Part shown: positions 1 through 11,859 of the stretch, in pieces
How the letters are laid out: every line of letters starts with the position of its first letter
How positions within the stretch are numbered: the first letter of the stretch is position 1
From: Galaxea fascicularis
Lineage: Eukaryota > Cnidaria > Anthozoa > Scleractinia > Euphylliidae
DNA: 64,000 nt
Assembly (NCBI GenBank): GCA_948470475.1
Contig: OX419344.1
Coordinates: 16,949,495 to 17,013,494 of the forward strand
Direction: 5' to 3'
Made by a program: the position numbers and the translations under genes
The notes under the pieces: generated by a model
What the model was told of the DNA's origin: nothing
The model's database searches: none
The model's input: only the letters and a program-made list of their open reading frames with translations

Positions 1-1383
1 TCTGATGTGGGAATAAAGTGGGAAGCGGAATGAACCATTCGGTTTTCCTTGTCGGCTCTTCTACTCTTATTGCCCAGAAAAGGCAACGAGTACTGAAACA
101 GAGTGGTAACTGAAGTGAAGTACGCGATACTAAAGTAAAGTACGGGATATCAAATGATAATGGGCAATCTCATATAATTCTTCGCGATCCTGCAGAACAC
201 TACAGGATTGTATCAGACACTAAGAGCACTATGAGATTGTATAGACAACAGAGTGATCCAACAGAGTCACATTGTTTTGCACAAACACAAAGGATCGGAT
301 GTCTGCACGGATTCTTTCAAAGAGCTGCAGGTTACCGATAGCTTAGTGCGGTACACTATAAGGTGTTTCACATAACAAACAGTGTATCCTATGCCGCAGC
401 TAAAATCTAATTCATTACTCTAACATGTCAACCGTGAGACACTTTTTAGTACAGATTTCTTCAAGTTTATTTCGCATACAGAGGCCTTCTGCGTTATGAG
501 GGATGCTAAAGTTAAGAATAATACCGGATCCACCAGGATCCCACAGGAGACGTAATTCATGCAGATACGTAATTCATGGCTTACTTGAATTAGTAGATTA
601 CGCCGGGGACCTTTAGTGTAATAGGCTACTTAACTCGGTTTTCATGTCGATCTCGAGCAGCGGCTGCCAATCGAGCCTATGTTTTCTGTTACTTTTTTAT
701 AGCGTGTCCAAAACCTTGTGTCTGTGCTCCTTGGTTGTCGGATAGATCCTTGACTCGTGTCACCTGTGCCGGAATGCAACTAACTTCTGTTCCACGACCA
801 TTGCCGTTGACTACTGCTGTGCTGTAAGTACCATCCGTAGTTTTATTAGAAAAATACTGCAGCATAACTAACTTTAGCATGAAAAGTATTCGTAATTCTG
901 GTTGCAAGTGAGAGTAAAGATAAGAGTTTTTCTCACGATTTAGACACATTGATGTGGATCGCTACGTTTCGGCCACTTTTAAATAACACAAGTTTAATAA
1001 TAATCATATTTATAGCCTTATTTAATTTGTGACCTTTAGGTATTGAACAATAAACGTACGCTGGCTACCAGACGTTTTCAAAAAAAAAGTTGTATAACTA
1101 GACATTTATCGTCGATGCACATGGATTCGTTATAAGTGGTCTCCATGGATAACCAGTAAAATTACTGTGTAAAGCTCGTAGAAGAGATAAGCCGTATCGG
1201 AGCGGCACAAACATACCGGGCATCATGCCACTAATGCAATCAAACAACACTATTTCTCAGAAAACTCAGGGGAAATCCGCCCATGTAAAACATGAAATCA
1301 TATAAAAGAGTTCAACTTACATCAGCAGCAGCAAGTTATCAAATATTCCGGTTACACAGCTAAGGTAATCGAGCAATTAATAC
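1..1383. other. No recognisable gene
   Basis: I see no recognisable gene here. The stretch has short imperfect direct repeats, for example ACGTAATTCATG occurring twice around 549-577, and an open frame of 86 codons on the minus strand (689-949) that I do not recognise and that has no supporting motif. It may be decayed repeat or intron sequence. Confidence 0.5.
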
Positions 1384-2430
1384 TTGAAAAGATATGGAGG
1401 AAGCTTTCGACTGATAAACATTTTACCAAAATCGCGCCAACCTAAGCTAGGGAAACAGGTTGTGGAAGCTAAACCTTTAGGTGGTCTGAATCTATTTAAC
1501 GCCCCCTGGTACAAAAAAAATTATCTTTTTAGTTTCCGAGTGCCGATACTTTTTTTTTGCAACTTGATGAAGAAAATTTGTTACAAGAAAGCCATTGGCC
1601 TTAACATAATCTCTTGTAAATTGCTAAATATACTTGCTCTTAGTCTTGCACCTGCACTTACCACCAAATTCGGTAAGTGCGGTGCAAAACTAGTCAGTTC
1701 AGGTCTCAGTTGTCTTCATAGTGCCTTAACGGCTCTGCTTAAGGCAACAAACAACCAGTCAATTAACATTGACGATGGTCTACTAAACGGCATAGTTTTT
1801 ATTGACCTTAAAATTGCCTTTAACATAATTGACCAATAAATTATTTTGCGCAAGTTGTCCTAACGTTTTGCAGACAAGGAAACTGTCAAGTGTTTCCAGT
1901 TGTTCTTAACAAATTGAACTCAAAGAACGTTAATGGCAAACTGTCAACTGGCTACACTGCTAGTTTTGGCGTACTTCAATTAGACTACCTTGTCTTTTTC
2001 TTCTTTGATCAGTATGTTGATGACCTGCCCAACGACCTGGCATCCCCTTGCCGTCCTTCTGCCAACCCCCACCCCCCCCCACCCACCCCCTCCGAATGGC
2101 AGCAGTCTCAGTTCCTGGCTTAAACCAGCATGCTAAGTTATACTTAGGCGAAGACTGAGGTGAGGATTGTCGGGTTTTCAACGCGCAACGTGAAAACATT
2201 GATAGGGTGATTGATCAGGATTGTCGATCGCACTGAGTCGTTGGGACTCACCATCAATGATCCACTCACTTGGTCTGAACACGTCGACGAAATATTATAG
2301 CAAATCTCTTCAGTTCTTGGCGCTACTGAAAACTCTGCGCGGTAAAAAATCTGGAAAGCTTTAATATTAACACACGACGATTACTGCAGCTTTATCTGGG
2401 ATTGTTTGAGCCGTAACACGATCCTCGATA
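1384..2430 (+). pseudogene. Broken non-LTR retrotransposon reverse transcriptase (LINE remnant)
   Basis: This is a decayed reverse transcriptase of a LINE, which would copy the element's RNA into DNA at the target site. An N-terminal block (about 1590-1670) resembles the K-A-x-G-x-D/N-x-I region. FIDLKIAFNIIDQ (about 1798-1836) matches the F-x-D-L-x-K-A-F-D catalytic block, although the usual D is N. SFGVLQ and YVDDLPNDL (1960-2037) correspond to the 'GVPQGSVLGP...YINDLP' region with its core damaged. A shifted frame near 2250-2310 gives LGLTINDPLTWSEHVDEI, the conserved 'SLGVTID..LTW..HI' stretch. The YADD core is missing between these blocks, replaced by a C-rich run at 2067-2090. Frameshifts and a deletion make it inactive. 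The clade, CR1/L2-like, is inferred from block order only. Confidence 0.75.
2035..2100. repeat. C-rich low-complexity tract
   Basis: A run dominated by C (CCCCACCCCCCCCCCACCCA and similar) interrupts the LINE remnant exactly where its catalytic YADD core would be expected. A complementary G-rich tract lies at 2487-2532. It may be slippage-prone or an assembly-sensitive spot. Confidence 0.7.
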
Positions 2431-3774
2431 AATGGACTGTCAATTCAAATTAGGTGACAAGCTGCAGAAGAAGAGGTATAACGAGAGGTGGGGGTGAGTG
2501 GCGCGGGAAGGGGAGGAGGGGGGGGGGGTTAGGGGCAGATATGAAGAAGGTAGCGGCTGACCGGTAATGATTCCAAGGTGAAGATTAACACACAAGTCAC
2601 TGCTGCATGAATCTACTTCCACGCGTAGATAATATTTATGCAACACTAAAATTGGGTTTAGTGCTTAATGTCCTTGACTTGCGCCAATCCTTAGTTGACA
2701 AATGTAAAATGAGGACCAATCCAGGCAATATCCCTCAAGCAACACAAAGAGGAGGCTGTACCAGTTAGTACGCGCGCCGTGATTGGTCAATTTTGCGGGC
2801 CGCACTTTACTTTACGGCCCGCTAAATTTGAAAGTTTTCCTTTCTCGTGCGCCAGACTAACCTCACTGTAAGTTACGGATTCTCGTTTTTTTCCCGTTGA
2901 TTTATGGCCTGCGCGCTTCGCGCTTGGGCCATAAGCGAACCTCAGACGGACCTCAAACTCGCTTAGTAAGAGGTATATATTTAGCTACGCTATTAGCGGG
3001 AACCTGATTATGTGAAAAACAACAACAACAACAACAAGGTGAATGAAAAGAGTTCTTTGATACTGAAGGGATTACTGCTTAAGTTAAATTTAAATTTCTG
3101 TTGTATTCTTGCGGCTTCCCGCGTTACCATGGTGGAGCAAAAGGCCGCAGATCGCCTCATTTTGCTTGCAAAGGTTAGGGAGATCATCTTTATCGTCTTT
3201 CTAAACACCGTGAAGATATCCGCGGATACTTAGTCGTCTTTCTGTGGCGCCAATTTATAAAACTCTTTCGCTTAAGGTAAAAATGATGCAAGTTGATAGC
3301 ATTTGCAGAGGTAGACGTGCACCGGTCAGTAATCATCGCTTTCGTCCCGATATTTTGTTAGCGTTGACAATAAAACAAGTTTTGTAATGCGCACGCGCAT
3401 TTAAAATTACCAAGTTGCCTTTATACGTTGCCTACGTTTCCGTTGCGTTTGAATCAAAAGAATGAAAACTTATTTACTATTAGTGTAATTTTGTTATCAT
3501 TTCATTGGAGTAACTTAATGATGGTAAAATCGGAATATGGTATTCTTTATCTTTTGTGATGTTTATAATATTACGGTCAATCAATTGTTGGATTGGGGTA
3601 TGACTGGCCTTAACAACAGGCAGGATGACCACGTTTCTTAATTGCACATTTCCTGTGATAAATATAATGATAATAACAATAATTTATTGACAAGAAAGCT
3701 AACAATTAAAACCTATTTACAATTAATTTTGCTGAAGAGAAAAAAACTATCCGGTCAAAGCAAAAAAGTTTCTT
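2431..3774. other. No recognisable gene; simple repeats and a possible MITE
   Basis: No gene is recognised. There is a G-rich tract (2487-2532). Around 2790-2822, GCGGGCCGCACTTTAC is followed by TTTACGGCCCGC, a small inverted repeat that looks like part of a MITE. (AAC)n lies near 3018-3037. Short open frames at 3008-3233 exist on both strands and have no motifs. An A+T-rich tail occupies 3480-3770. Confidence 0.45.
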
Positions 3775-4680
3775 TAAAATATTCCTAAAAAATAATAATA
3801 ATAATTCGGGCAGGCTCTAATGTTTTCGATCTGTGAATCTGAATCAACAAAGTCTTGTTGTCGTCTTCTGGATCTTGAGCCTCTCAAGGATAGTAGCGCA
3901 GAGCGTTCGATGGCAAAGGACACTTTGGCTCTTATCCAGGAAATTGCGCTTGAGCAGTCTGTCGTGGCAGTTAACACACTCATCCGCCATTCCCCCTCGT
4001 GAAAACTAGGGGGGGGGGGTGAACGTTTCCTGTTCGCATACTGTCTTCGTCTTCTCGTTCTCGTGTTTCTTATAGATCTGCTTATGAGTCAAGTCTCTGT
4101 AAGAGTCTGCGTTAGGCTGACACACTCGAACATCGAAAAATGCGGATCTTTATCTCTCCCAAAAGCCTCTAGATAGCATGAATATCCAAACGGGCATCAG
4201 GAGCTTAGCGCCATGATTTAATGTCTTCCTAATGACCTCCTGAAGGACCGGCTCAACTTCCACATCATTACAGACCATCCTTAGCATCTCTGCTTCCACT
4301 GAGAGGTCGCGCGGTTCGTTGTGACGCTGAATAATGAACCCGCCGTGCTGACACACCATTGCGTGATCCACGCTAAATTAATCACCACATGCGCACATCA
4401 TGGGGGGTCCTTTATCTCCCAGTCATACCTTAGTTTGATTGCATCTCTAAATTCCTTCTTACTCAGATTGTAGGCCAGCTCTTTGAGGGCAATCACGGTC
4501 AGCCAATTTGATGATCCCTTCTCCGTAGCCAACTAGCTCAACATCTCGCTCAGTTTTTGTCGGCAGGGAATTCTTCAACTGCTCCAGCCTCTCACTTTTT
4601 GTTTTCGCGTGCTCTGTTGCAGTGTATATGAGGCATCTGGAGGCTGGTGCGCTTGCTCAACAATTCGCCCCACGAGCGGA
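3775..4680 (-). pseudogene. C-terminal part of a retroelement-type protein family (decayed)
   Basis: Read on the minus strand, blocks appear in this order: [20 protein letters not shown] followed by [20 protein letters not shown] (about 4520-4410), then [20 protein letters not shown] (about 4366-4307), then CNDVEVEP, then GFWER and [20 protein letters not shown] (about 4160-4080), and finally ISWIRAKVSFAIERSALL with SLRGSR (about 3940-3860). This order matches the tail of a protein family I know as abundant and transposon-like in coral gene sets. The D...FFDVRV arrangement is reminiscent of a PD-(D/E)XK nuclease, which is inference. An in-frame stop after IKDPP and missing pieces show that it is dead. 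Confidence 0.6.
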
Positions 4681-5747
4681 TTAGTAACTATGATTGAAGC
4701 CTCGTATTCAGAAGATGAGGTCGCTACAGGATCTGTAAATCCTGTGATTGATGCAAAAATTAGAGTTTTTATATATGACAGTCGTGGAAGGCTAAGAAGT
4801 TTAATTTCGAATGAAATTCTTAACCTGCAGTAGAGGCAAAGATTAATACAACAAATATTTGTGAGAATCGGAGGTTTGTATTAGTAGTTTATTCAACTAC
4901 ATTTTGTTTATTTTTTATGTTACAAGTTCCCACTAATGACTTATTTTTCTCTTACTGTATATCAACTACACACAATCGACAAATGTTTCACTCTGAGGAA
5001 AGGCGAACGGTTGGAACATCAGCTTTTAAATCAATTATAATGGTGGTGACTTTATTGTTATAACTGAGGAATTCCGAGCACGAAATTACGAATTAAGAAC
5101 GAACCTTGTTGAGACACAACCACTGTACTCTTTTTTTTTACTATCCTCTACTGCGCGAGCGCATATATGTAGCTCAACGTATGACGTAATAAGACGGACA
5201 AAAGCCACGATATAACGATATTTATATCATCAAACTAAATTTTCGGGTACCACTTTCCAACCAACGCAGTTTCTTTAGAAACATATTGAATGCAGAGAGA
5301 TTTGAAATGGTCATGTCGAGTTAACGACGATGCCGGTTCCAAGGTGGCGCACGGGAAAGATTTTTTCCTGGGGGAGCTGTGGAAAATTGAGTTGTGATCT
5401 ACCTGACTAGCAATAAAGTTCTAAATTACGTACCAGAATATATTACTCATTGCTTATTGGGAAAAGGGTCAGATTAGGCGGAGGCATCCTTTTATGTCAA
5501 GAATTATAAGTCTCGACTTTTTACTTCATGTTCAGTTTATAAGTCAGGAAAGCGCAAGGCACCTTCGTCAAGTTTGCAGACATAAACATAGTTGCGTATT
5601 AAAATCATGGTATAACTGATAACATTGCTTTACTCTTGTTTCATGATCACCCGCGACATATAAAAAATAAGAGTTATTTAGTTGTAGGGGAAATCTGACA
5701 TGGTTCGTTGAACCGTTGCACAACATTAACCTTCCTCACAACGTAGC
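4681..5747. other. No recognisable gene apart from a possible Penelope tail
   Basis: Besides the possible Penelope-type tail described separately, I see only A+T-rich sequence with short unsupported frames such as 4609-4833 (+). Confidence 0.4.
4965..5062 (+). repeat. Possible Penelope-like element tail with degenerate hammerhead-like core
   Basis: The segment contains CTCTGAGGAAAGGCGAACGG followed by TTGGAACATCAGCTTTTAAATC and then a GGTGG motif. This layout (CTGANGA, a short stem, GAA, then a CAGCTTTTAAATC-type tail) is what I associate with Penelope-like retroelement termini, which often carry small hammerhead ribozymes. Here the core GAAA reads GAAC, so ribozyme activity is doubtful. The assignment rests on memory of the motif order, not on an alignment. 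Confidence 0.35.
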
Positions 5748-6720
5748 TTACTAACATTTCATCTATTTGCTGATGACACTAATCTTTATTTCTCCAGCAA
5801 AAACCTTAGTCACCTCAAAGCAACCCTAAATCACGAATTAAAATCTGTTGCTGAATGGATGAAATGTAATCGATTAGCACTTAATATCTCTAAAACTAAT
5901 TTTATACTTTTTCATTCTAGTAAACTTAAACCTAAGCAGTCATTAAGAATTAAAATTGACGATGCGCTTATTAAACAAACTGAATCTACTAAGTACCTAG
6001 GCATAACATTCGATTCCAACTTAACTTGAAAAGTCATATTAATGAGCTTTGTCTGAAACTATCAAAAACGGTAGGTATCTTGTCAAAAGTGAGACATTTT
6101 GTTGACAACCATATTCTTGTCATGCTTTATTATTCTGTTATCTATCCCTTCCTCACTTATGGTGCCCATGTCTGGGGTCTAACCTTCCCCTCATTTCTAA
6201 CACAACTATTTATTACCCCAAAAAAGCAATCAGAATAATTTATTTCTTTAATCCCATTCTGAGCCACTTTTCAAATCCTTCAACCTGCTAAAGCTTAATA
6301 ATGTTATTGAATCACAGATACTCTCTTTTGTTTATAAATGGTCACGCAGATTGTTACCCCCCTGTTTCAATGAATATTTCAAATTTACTTCAGTCTTCTG
6401 TTCATTCCTATTCAACAAGGCAATCATGTAATAAAAACCTTTATGTAGCCTCTGTTAATACCACTCAATATGACTTACGCTCTCTAAAATTCACTGGTCC
6501 TCGTCTTTGGAACTCTTTGTCTACAAGTATCACTAATTCAAGTTCTCTTAGAGTATTTCGTAAAAACCTTAAGAATTCTATCCTTAATTGTTATTCTAAC
6601 TCTTGTCTGCCTTAGCGCATGAAGAAATACTTTTTTTTTTTAAATATATTTATACTCTTAATTTTGTCTGTAATTGTATTTCAATAGAGGGGTCATCCAC
6701 TAGATTAGCCTTTGCTATTT
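5748..6720 (+). pseudogene. LINE reverse transcriptase, C-terminal half plus 3' tail (CR1/L2-like)
   Basis: The frame at 5757-6026 reads HLFADDTNLYFSS, the catalytic F/YADD block, then MKCNRLALNISKTNF, then STKYLGITFDSNLT. A single missing base at about 6027 turns the expected Trp codon into a stop and shifts the frame. Reading continues at 6026-6238 with KSHINELCLKLSKTVGILSK and YGAHVWG. The C-terminal domain at 6380-6612 carries SYSTRQSCNKNLYV, GPRLWNSLSTSITNSSSL and FRKNLKNSIL, the typical 'GP.LWNSLP...S...F...LK' ending. A run of T, A+T-rich sequence and a presumed 3' UTR follow. Only the 3' part is present, consistent with 5' truncation during target-primed integration. Confidence 0.85.
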
Positions 6721-7330
6721 AGATGATCCCAACTTGCTTTCGTCTTGGTAGTTCCACACATCAATGCAAAGCGAAATGGTCAATTTAACATGTGGCCGGA
6801 AAACCAGCGATCTTTTTGGCCCGCTAACGGTGATTTAAGGCGAATAAGTCGATTAATTTTGTTGAGAATTTATTGGCCTTCACATGCTGACGGTTAGCGG
6901 TGGCAGTCACCGGCTTTCCCTCTTTTTTTAGAGCTCGGGTGAAAAAAAAATCGATTAAATGTCGTTTAAACCAACCCGGCAGAGCACACCAAAGTACATT
7001 GATTTACCAAAGGGAGCCCAAGTGTTTTATAGCTATTTAGGAGCTTATAGCTTACTGATACCATTACAAAGTGCTCAACGATTTCGTCTCTTTAGTGGGT
7101 CAAACACATGCAACATATCTGTACCTCCCGCTAATCACCATTTTAGTGATTATCCTTCGGCCATTAATTCATGTAGCTCGTTCTTCTTTGAGTCTTTAGT
7201 CAGCCACTCCCATGGAAATCGAAACTGAAATTTTACTTTATGGCTCATGTTCCTGTCCTATTCGCGTGCTGAGATCCTCCAGTAGTGTATTTTCTCTACT
7301 ACTGGCACAAATAATGGATATTTATACCGT
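6721..7330 (+). repeat. Non-coding sequence with a diverged piece of the LRR-cassette repeat
   Basis: No gene is seen. At about 6995-7090, GATTTACCAAAGGGAGCCC, TTTATAG and TTACTGATACCATTA occur in the same order and spacing as in the LRR cassettes (10970-11030 and 14120-14170). This suggests an old, diverged cassette piece outside the recognisable array. I found no LRR exon near it. The open frame at 6959-7228 has no recognised motif. Confidence 0.4.
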
Positions 7331-7339
7331 GACACGACA

Positions 7340-7720
7340 ATACCCATCTTAATTAAGGCATGTAAAAGTCATTCACGTATTTAAGAGTGGCGATGAAACT
7401 GAACCTAGTAACTACCGCCTTATTTCTCTCTTTTTCACTTTTTAATCGACTCTAGGAGAAAATTTTCTGGTGAACTCAATGAACTCCTGTAAAATGGCCA
7501 GTATGGTTTTCGCGAGAATAATTTCTCAACTTCGGCCTTTGGCAAAAGCTGTCAATTAACGGTAACAAATTTCCATAAAAAGCTTCTCTTGACAAGGCTG
7601 GAATCGCTTTGGAAAGGAGCTGTTCGATAACAATAATTATTGTTTTGTCGAATGTAACCACGATTCTGTTCGTAAGGTAAGCCGTGCCCAATTTGTAGAG
7701 CTTATGTTTTTATTGTCTAC
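7340..7720 (+). pseudogene. LINE reverse transcriptase N-terminal fragment
   Basis: The frame around 7370-7440 reads VFKSGDETEPSNYRLISL, the conserved 'FKSGD..DPSNYRPISLL' block that begins the RT domain of CR1/L2-type LINEs. A second frame near 7497-7545 gives GQYGFRENNFSTSAF, the next conserved block ('QFGFRKNHST'). The two lie in different frames, an in-frame stop follows the first block, and the rest of the RT is absent. It is a short, dead fragment. Confidence 0.7.
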
Positions 7721-8667
7721 AAGCAAAGCAATCAAATCAAGGTTGTTTGCGCGAAACGGTTCAGCCACTCTAACAAGGACGGTCTTTTGGTCGTTGCAAA
7801 ACCAAACTCTAAGTAACGAAAATTATTTACGGTAAATAATTATGTAAATTTTATGTGGCGGCTATTTGCTTTTGCCTTAGGTTTATAGTTCTCCCCAGCA
7901 CCACGAAAATTCCTTTTTTAAGAATATTCACAGAAAGAGAGTCCTTAGGACCTGTGGATTAGGGATCAATTTTCAGTGCACGGTGTCGCGTTGGGCCATT
8001 TTACGGCTTTTATTTACGAACTTACAACTTACAACATGACAATATGGCGGCTAGTATGTTCTCTTTTTTCTCTCGCACGTGTTCTCGGGAATCCCGCAGG
8101 TCCAAATTTCATGGAGCGAGTTTCTCCATGACACACGGAGCAATTTGTCACTCTCGAAGTCCTCGAAGGAACGTGAACGTGGCATCTGAGGCCATCGCCC
8201 TTTTGTTTTGGAATCTTGATCGATAAAAGAATTTACAGTCTTTGAATGATTGAAACAAAAGACTGAAGGTACAGAAGTTATCTATCTTGATGAATTCTCT
8301 CTGCCACTGTGCAGAGGGTGAGAAGTCAACCTACCCAAAACACTCCCACAGGACTACACAATAGCCAAGAGGTAAGAGAACCATATTAATCTAGCTTACA
8401 TTTCATTCAACTTTGGGAGCAAAAAAATGCAAAGTTCCGAATTTTATGACGTATTTTCATCCATCGCTTCACTCAGAATGATATCAACCGTTGCAAATTG
8501 CAGTGAACTGCACACAGGGAGCAGAGGAGTCCTATTTGACCAAATTGATAGTTAAATTCACCGAACAATGGCAACGTGAAATCATCTTGTAAGAGACAAC
8601 GACCAGAGTATTTATACCATCCACTGACGTTACACAAATCACTTGAATCTGATGATAATTTTCATCA
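7721..8667. other. No recognisable gene
   Basis: No gene or clear repeat is recognised. Short frames such as 8044-8226 (+) show no motif. The sequence is ordinary A+T-rich non-coding DNA. Confidence 0.4.
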
Positions 8668-8950
8668 GGGGAGCAGGGTTGGCGCAGTGGTGAGAGCGCT
8701 CGCAATGGCGCCATATGTGAGTTGAGTTTGTTGTTGGTTCTCTACTCTGCTCCGAGAGGTTTTTCCCCGGGTACTCCGGTTTTCCCCTCTCCCCAAAAAC
8801 CAACATTCAGTCCAAATTCCAATTTGATCTGGGGTGCACGGACATGTTTAAACGAGTCCCCTCAAGCTCTTTGGTGTTCCGTGGGTAAACATATTACAAA
8901 CAAATTACAATTACATTACACTGCCACCACAAACAGTCCTTCTCAGGACT
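8668..8950 (+). mobile_element. tRNA-derived SINE with a deletion in its tRNA head
   Basis: The head GGTTGGCGCAGTGGTGAGAG (8678-8697) is an RNA polymerase III A-box region like that of a tRNA. It is followed by CGCTCGCAATGGCGCCATAT. The body has GTTGGTTCTCTACTCTGCTC and TTTTCCCCGGGTACTCCGG, segments I know from a widespread cnidarian SINE. In that family the head normally continues through an anticodon arm and a B box (GGTTCGATTCC). Both are missing here, so an internal deletion of roughly 40-50 nt is inferred. Such SINEs are moved by LINE reverse transcriptase. Confidence 0.65.
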
Positions 8951-8951
8951 G

Positions 8952-9155
8952 CAAGTGATGGAACAGAGAATTAACTCTGAAGTGTAAATTAAAGTGCTGA
9001 TAGAAACCTATGAAAAGCCCACTGGGCGTTAGCCCTAGTAAAGGGTACCAGGGAACCACACGAGGCAAAGAAAAAATTCTTATGACCTCGGTGGGAATCG
9101 AACCCACGACCTCCGGAAGGATCTACCGTTGCTCTGCCGACTAAGCTACGAGGTC
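8952..9155 (-). mobile_element. tRNA-derived SINE (complete head and body)
   Basis: The tRNA-like head lies at 9084-9155 on the minus strand: acceptor arms GACCTCG and CGAGGTC pair over 7 bp, the A box is TAGCTTAGTCGGCAGAGC and the B box is GGTTCGATTCC. The anticodon arm does not fold properly and no T precedes a plausible anticodon, so this is not a working tRNA gene. The body (9083 down to 8952) ends in AATTCTCTGTTCCATCACTT, which matches a cnidarian SINE tail I recognise. A second copy of the same body, without head, lies 300 bp away. Confidence 0.7.
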
Positions 9156-9251
9156 GGACAGAGAAAGTCGGGGACGATTAAGATGGTGAATCGCGGCGAA
9201 GAGAAAGTAAGGGTACATATATGTTGTGCCGCGTAGCACTATAAACACATA

Positions 9252-9382
9252 CAAGTGATGGAACAGAGAATTAACTCTGAAGTGTAAATTAAAGTGCTGA
9301 TAGAAACCCATGAAAAGCCCACTGGGCGTTAGCCCTAGTAAAGGGTATCAGGGAACCACACGAGGCAAAGAAAAAATTCTTA
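9252..9382 (-). mobile_element. Second SINE body, head missing
   Basis: This 131-bp segment repeats 8952-9082 with only two differences by eye, at an exact 300-bp offset. The tRNA-like head is absent; instead position 9383 onward is LRR-cassette sequence. Either a 5'-truncated SINE or a local duplication cut by later rearrangement explains it. It forms the left edge of the first recognisable LRR cassette. Confidence 0.65.
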
Positions 9383-11859
9383 ATTAATAGCAACCAAATA
9401 TTGGATAAGAGACTCAGCTCACTGAATGTTCACAATTTTAGGAGGCTATTTTACAAAATTCAGTAATAAGCAAATAATCGAACAGATGTGAACTTAGCGA
9501 TGAAGTTGAGAAGAACAACTTAACACGCATTTGAATGGTTTGTAAACAAATAACTCAAACCCAGCAGATAATTCAACCCTATTATCAATTCGGCAAAGAC
9601 TCGGAGAGAAATTGTAATGAAGGCATTTTTCTTTTCATCCGCAAACACTCCCAAACAATGATTATTTTCTTTAATAATCTTCAAACGAGTCGATCGATGC
9701 TTTTAATGTTAGGCTACGTGTTGCTAATGTGTAATATACATATTCCAAAACCTTATCCCGGGAAATGAATTTCCATGGAACACAGTACACTCAAGTAACC
9801 GAAGAAAAAGGGACCAAAGGCAAGCATTTCAAAGTGCACTAAAAGGCACTTAAGTTTTGTAAAGGTGTTCGGATATTGGATAAAGAGCGTGGTTTGAGAG
9901 TCATGTTAAAGCTATGATATGCAAGCAACAGGTTCCTGGTATTCCTTTCCCTCCTTATGTCTCGTCATCCTACCCTGGGAGCAGTCTCGTTTGATCTTCC
10001 TTTACAAAATCGGGCAATCGACAAAATATTTTTTTCACAATGGCGTGCGGATTTTAGAATGATTGTGAGACCGTATTATAACAGACATTGACATAAATTT
10101 TCTGAACTGAAGGTCGAGTCGGGACACATGGCTGTGAACTTCATATTCATAAAGAAACAATATTGGTAGGGATGTTACTTTAAACAACTTTATATCAAAC
10201 GTTTGAAAGACGATTACGTTAAAACTTAACAGAGGTATTGAAATTGAATAAAAGTGCAGAAGCATGTTTTTTTTTATTGCACAGATCGCGCTTGGTGATG
10301 ATGCTATAGGTCATCAAAGTTATTTCTTTTAATAAACGGTTTTGTGCACAAGTTTTCTCTTCCAGAAGAAAACAAAGAAAGTTGATTTAGCACTGTGATC
10401 TGTTAAGACCTGTTTTGTTTCATATCTGACGTTCTTTTTTTTATTTTGACTTTTACTGAACGTTATTTATTTTTAAAGGGGAAGAATGTATCATGTTAGA
10501 ATTGGAAGCATGCAATCTTACCTTCTAAAGCTTATTCAAAGATTTGGCCTCACAACATGCACACCTAGTTTACTTCCCTGCCTGTCAACTCATGAAATTC
10601 TTTGTCCGAGCTGGATGCTTGGTCAGAAAATTGCTTGTTTTTACGTTTCCGAAGGCCTCCCGCGCAAAGACGAGTGAACTACTTAATGCCGTGCAAGAAC
10701 AGCAATCTTGGTACTTTTATTCCGCGAGTTATCATTGGTACCGCACCCGGAAAAGAACATTGCATTGCTATTTTATTGGTTATGCACAACAAGTTCTTGC
10801 GCCAGCATTTGAATCGCGTGCGGTTATCGAGGCAGAAACAAAATTTTGGAGGCACCTGCCATAAATATTTCGATGGTCGGTATTAGTCGTCGCACTCATG
10901 CATGCATATTCTTTACATAAACGCTTACTGATCAGTACCCTTCCCACTTGACCTGAACTGCACATTTAGCGGATTTACCAAAAGAAGCCCTTTTTATAGG
11001 CTTTATGGGTTACTGATACCATTAAGATAAAAGACAGAGTAGATTACCCATACGTCTGTCTCTTTCTTTAGTTATTAGTTGATACTTGCAATATGAGACG
11101 TTAATATGACCTCCAGTCTCCATCGCACCAGAGGCTTTAACATCAAACAGAGAAATCGTCTTCGCTGCCATGCAGATCCGTTCCAAAACGACCAAAAAAG
11201 ACAGACCAATAGATGAATCTCTTTTTTTCCATTGCAATAGTATCAGTAAAATTAATTATAAATCTTATATATAGCTATAAAGCGGCCTTTCTGTGGATTT
11301 ATGAAAGAGTCCAATAAAGAGAGGGAAATGTTAGATGTTAGTTAATATCAGTTGCGATTCTATTGCATATTATTATTGCGCTTCCAAAACAATCCGATTG
11401 CGGAAGCTGCCCAAACAGGGATCGAAATTGCCGGAAAAAGTCTGGACTTTCCTTTTGGTGACTAGAAACGAAAAAAGTATTCGTCAATGCAAAAGCGTAG
11501 TAGTCAGATAGTGAGAAAGTGGACTCTTAGCTACCGTCACGCTTAATGATGCTCATCAGGCAGCCACTACAAATGAAAAATGGCTGCAAACATAGCAAAA
11601 ATCGCAAGCAAACCGAACTTGGGCCGTTCTTGTAGCTCCACGGATGAAAAATAGCTAGTGATAATGACGTTTTCAGAAATCTTGAGCCTCCAGTGCCTTA
11701 GGACAGCACCACTTTCCATGGTAGTTTCATATAAAGAGTCACGAGATGCTATGGATCGTTTATGGGTGGAGAATCACTCTCAAAACGTAAAAACGGCTGG
11801 TAGTCAATGGGCTAATAACGAAGGTTTGTGGACAGCATGTTTTGATTGATTGTTAATAG

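Noticed and set aside
9084..9155. A possible working tRNA gene on the minus strand
   Set aside because: Acceptor, A box and B box look right but the anticodon arm does not pair and lacks the conserved T before the anticodon; it continues into a SINE body, so it is a SINE head.
8952..9382. Direct repeats as long terminal repeats of a small LTR element
   Set aside because: The inner sequence is a SINE head plus flank, with no primer-binding site or polypurine tract.
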